Assembly (NCBI GenBank): GCA_009739215.1
Contig: VSJF01000004.1
Location: 1 to 64,000, forward strand
DNA: 64,000 bases
Reading direction: 5' to 3'
DNA from: Floccularia luteovirens
Taxonomy: Eukaryota; Basidiomycota; Agaricomycetes; Agaricales; Squamanitaceae
Shown: positions 62,699 through 64,000 of the stretch, piece after piece
Numbering within the stretch: position 1 is the stretch's first letter
Layout of the letters: each line of letters starts with the position of its first letter
Translations under genes and position numbers: made by a program
The notes under the pieces: generated by a model
The model's input: the letters and a program-made list of their open reading frames with translations, nothing else
Databases searched by the model: none
What the model was told of the DNA's origin: nothing

Positions 62699-64000
62699 AT
62701 GCCTATCATCTACCACGTTCAACATGAACGTCCTCATTCCCCTTCCTCATCCTCCTCCTCTCACGAGAATGACTTGCAACCCACAGACGCAGACGCCTCC
62801 ATTGTCCTTTCCGATCTTGTACGCACAGGTGAAGCTTCAAGGCTCAGGCGAAGAGGGGCTATGCGGCTGGACCATAACATTCCTCCAATTGCTCCGATAG
62901 TTCCTAATCCACCCGTGGATGAAATGCTAGACTATTCAGACGACGAAGGTCTGAATCCACCAAATCCTTGGTTTTCAAGGGATCGCCGTCAGGTCCGGTA
63001 TCCCTCCCGCAGTCGGCAACGCGATAGAGATAGGAGAGCTGGTTTCGGAGTTAATTCTGGAACTACTGCCAGCACCGATACTCTTCATGATGATGAGAGC
63101 AACGAATACCGTTATACGCTTGTTTGTGGTGGTATCGACTCTTCAGCTGAGACTGATAATGCCGACGCATGGGACGATCAAAACTCGCACTCATGGACCC
63201 CTTCAATACTCCCCGTTTATCCTCCGTCTACCTCATCGTCTACCCAAACCACCAAAATACGCGGCCGCACGCGACAAACAAATGGATGCGGCACACTTGT
63301 ACACTTGCGTGCTGCGCCACGGCAACGGCTGAACATGTGGACTGCTAAGAGTTCAGCAACGAGCGCAGTTGTTGCTATGGATCCGGTGTATTTTGACCGC
63401 TCAGCCGTTGCAAAGATTGTACGCAGTGCATGTGGGTGTGTTAGAGAAGGAGTGGGCTGCGCTGTCTGGTTAGTTACCCACGTTCTTACTATGTTACAAA
63501 ACTTATTTTTGATATCAGTGGCAACCCTCTTGGAACGAGATACATCCCTTGTAAAACTGCAACTGACGGTTTGTTCTCTTCACGTCCTAAACCATCACCT
63601 CCGCTCCGTCCCGAAGGACCACGGTATTGGCATGCTTCACCCCCTACATCATCTTCTACGAATTGCGTCTACTCCTTTTTCTCCACTGCCGTATCCTCTT
63701 ATCCACAATACAACTTTCCACCTAAACCACCGCCGATATCCTCTCGCGTAAGGGCATACTCCTCATCCTCTCTCTATCCCCCGTCGCCTATACTCATCCC
63801 GCCATCTCCATTACCATTCCGCCCTCCTACAAATCCCACACAAGGCCAAGGCCAACCAGAAACTGATGCCTCTTCCCCTCCAGTATATAACCCTGTCACA
63901 ATGTTTGACAATTATATCACCGCATCTCCAACACCCCTCTCAGATGTAGGTGAAGGTGAGGAAGAGACACGGCCAGAGTTTTCCTTGCGTTCTGCATCAT
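62699..64000 (+). CDS. Cys-rich basidiomycete protein, 3' end outside window
   Basis: Starts at ATG 62699 and runs off the right edge. One intron splits it: GAVW-coding exon ends near 63470, and the next exon resumes near 63519 with CGNPLGTRYIPCK. The protein has a Ser-rich N-terminus, an acidic segment (DEMLDYSDDEG), a central part with YRYTLVCGGIDSS, then SACGCVREGVGCAVCGNPLG: three or more Cys pairs that could bind zinc. The C-terminal half is Pro/Ser-rich. Proteins with this Cys-rich signature are familiar from other basidiomycetes but have no assigned function that I know of. The exact first exon could extend further upstream. Confidence 0.6.

Overview
This is a stretch of fungal nuclear DNA, most likely from a mushroom-forming basidiomycete (Agaricomycetes). 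The genes are split by many short introns of about 50-60 bases with GT..AG ends, and the gene set is typical of such fungi: an NRPS-like adenylating reductase, a giant chitin-binding GH18 chitinase, a LysM protein, an anchored histidine acid phosphatase and an acetate permease. Species cannot be named from the sequence. Gene models below come from reading frames, splice sites and phase agreement by eye.

Left third (1-19292): a gene-poor start, then a membrane-anchored M20 Gly-Xaa carboxypeptidase (3715-5883, minus), another gene-poor 5.5 kb, an NRG1-like C2H2 repressor (11362-12863, plus), the PP4 phosphatase catalytic subunit (13247-14935, plus) and, convergent with it, the ABC-F ribosome biogenesis ATPase ARB1 (15651-18061, minus).

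Middle (19293-38897): a rearranged block and the most interesting part of the window. A broken NRPS-like reductase (19293-22915, plus) faces a truncated mitochondrial methionyl-tRNA synthetase copy (23066-24532, minus). The same NRPS 3' end / MetRS arrangement returns, in direct orientation, at 36480-38897, where MetRS is complete and the NRPS is only a remnant. A 109-base internal piece of the NRPS reductase (24532-24640) is fused to the truncated MetRS. Between the two pieces of this second NRPS copy lie a divergent pair: a killer-toxin-like (subgroup C) GH18 chitinase (24857-32069, minus) and a seven-module LysM protein (32865-35799, plus). The simplest reading is a tandem duplication of an NRPS-MetRS locus, a deletion, and placement of a chitinase-LysM cassette inside the second NRPS copy.

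Right third (39047-64000): housekeeping genes separated by wide spacers: auxilin-like SWA2 (minus), lunapark (minus), a two-finger GATA factor (plus), a possible LAMTOR1-like lysosomal adaptor (plus), a small membrane protein (plus), a distant alkyladenine-DNA-glycosylase-like protein (plus), an ATO/GPR1-FUN34-YaaH acetate permease (minus), an anchored phytase-type phosphatase with a 9-base micro-exon (minus), and a Cys-rich basidiomycete protein running off the right edge.

Functionally, the chitinase and LysM protein are likely a chitin-targeting unit. ARB1, PP4, MetRS, SWA2 and lunapark are core cell functions. No rRNA, convincing tRNA, CRISPR array or intact transposon was seen.
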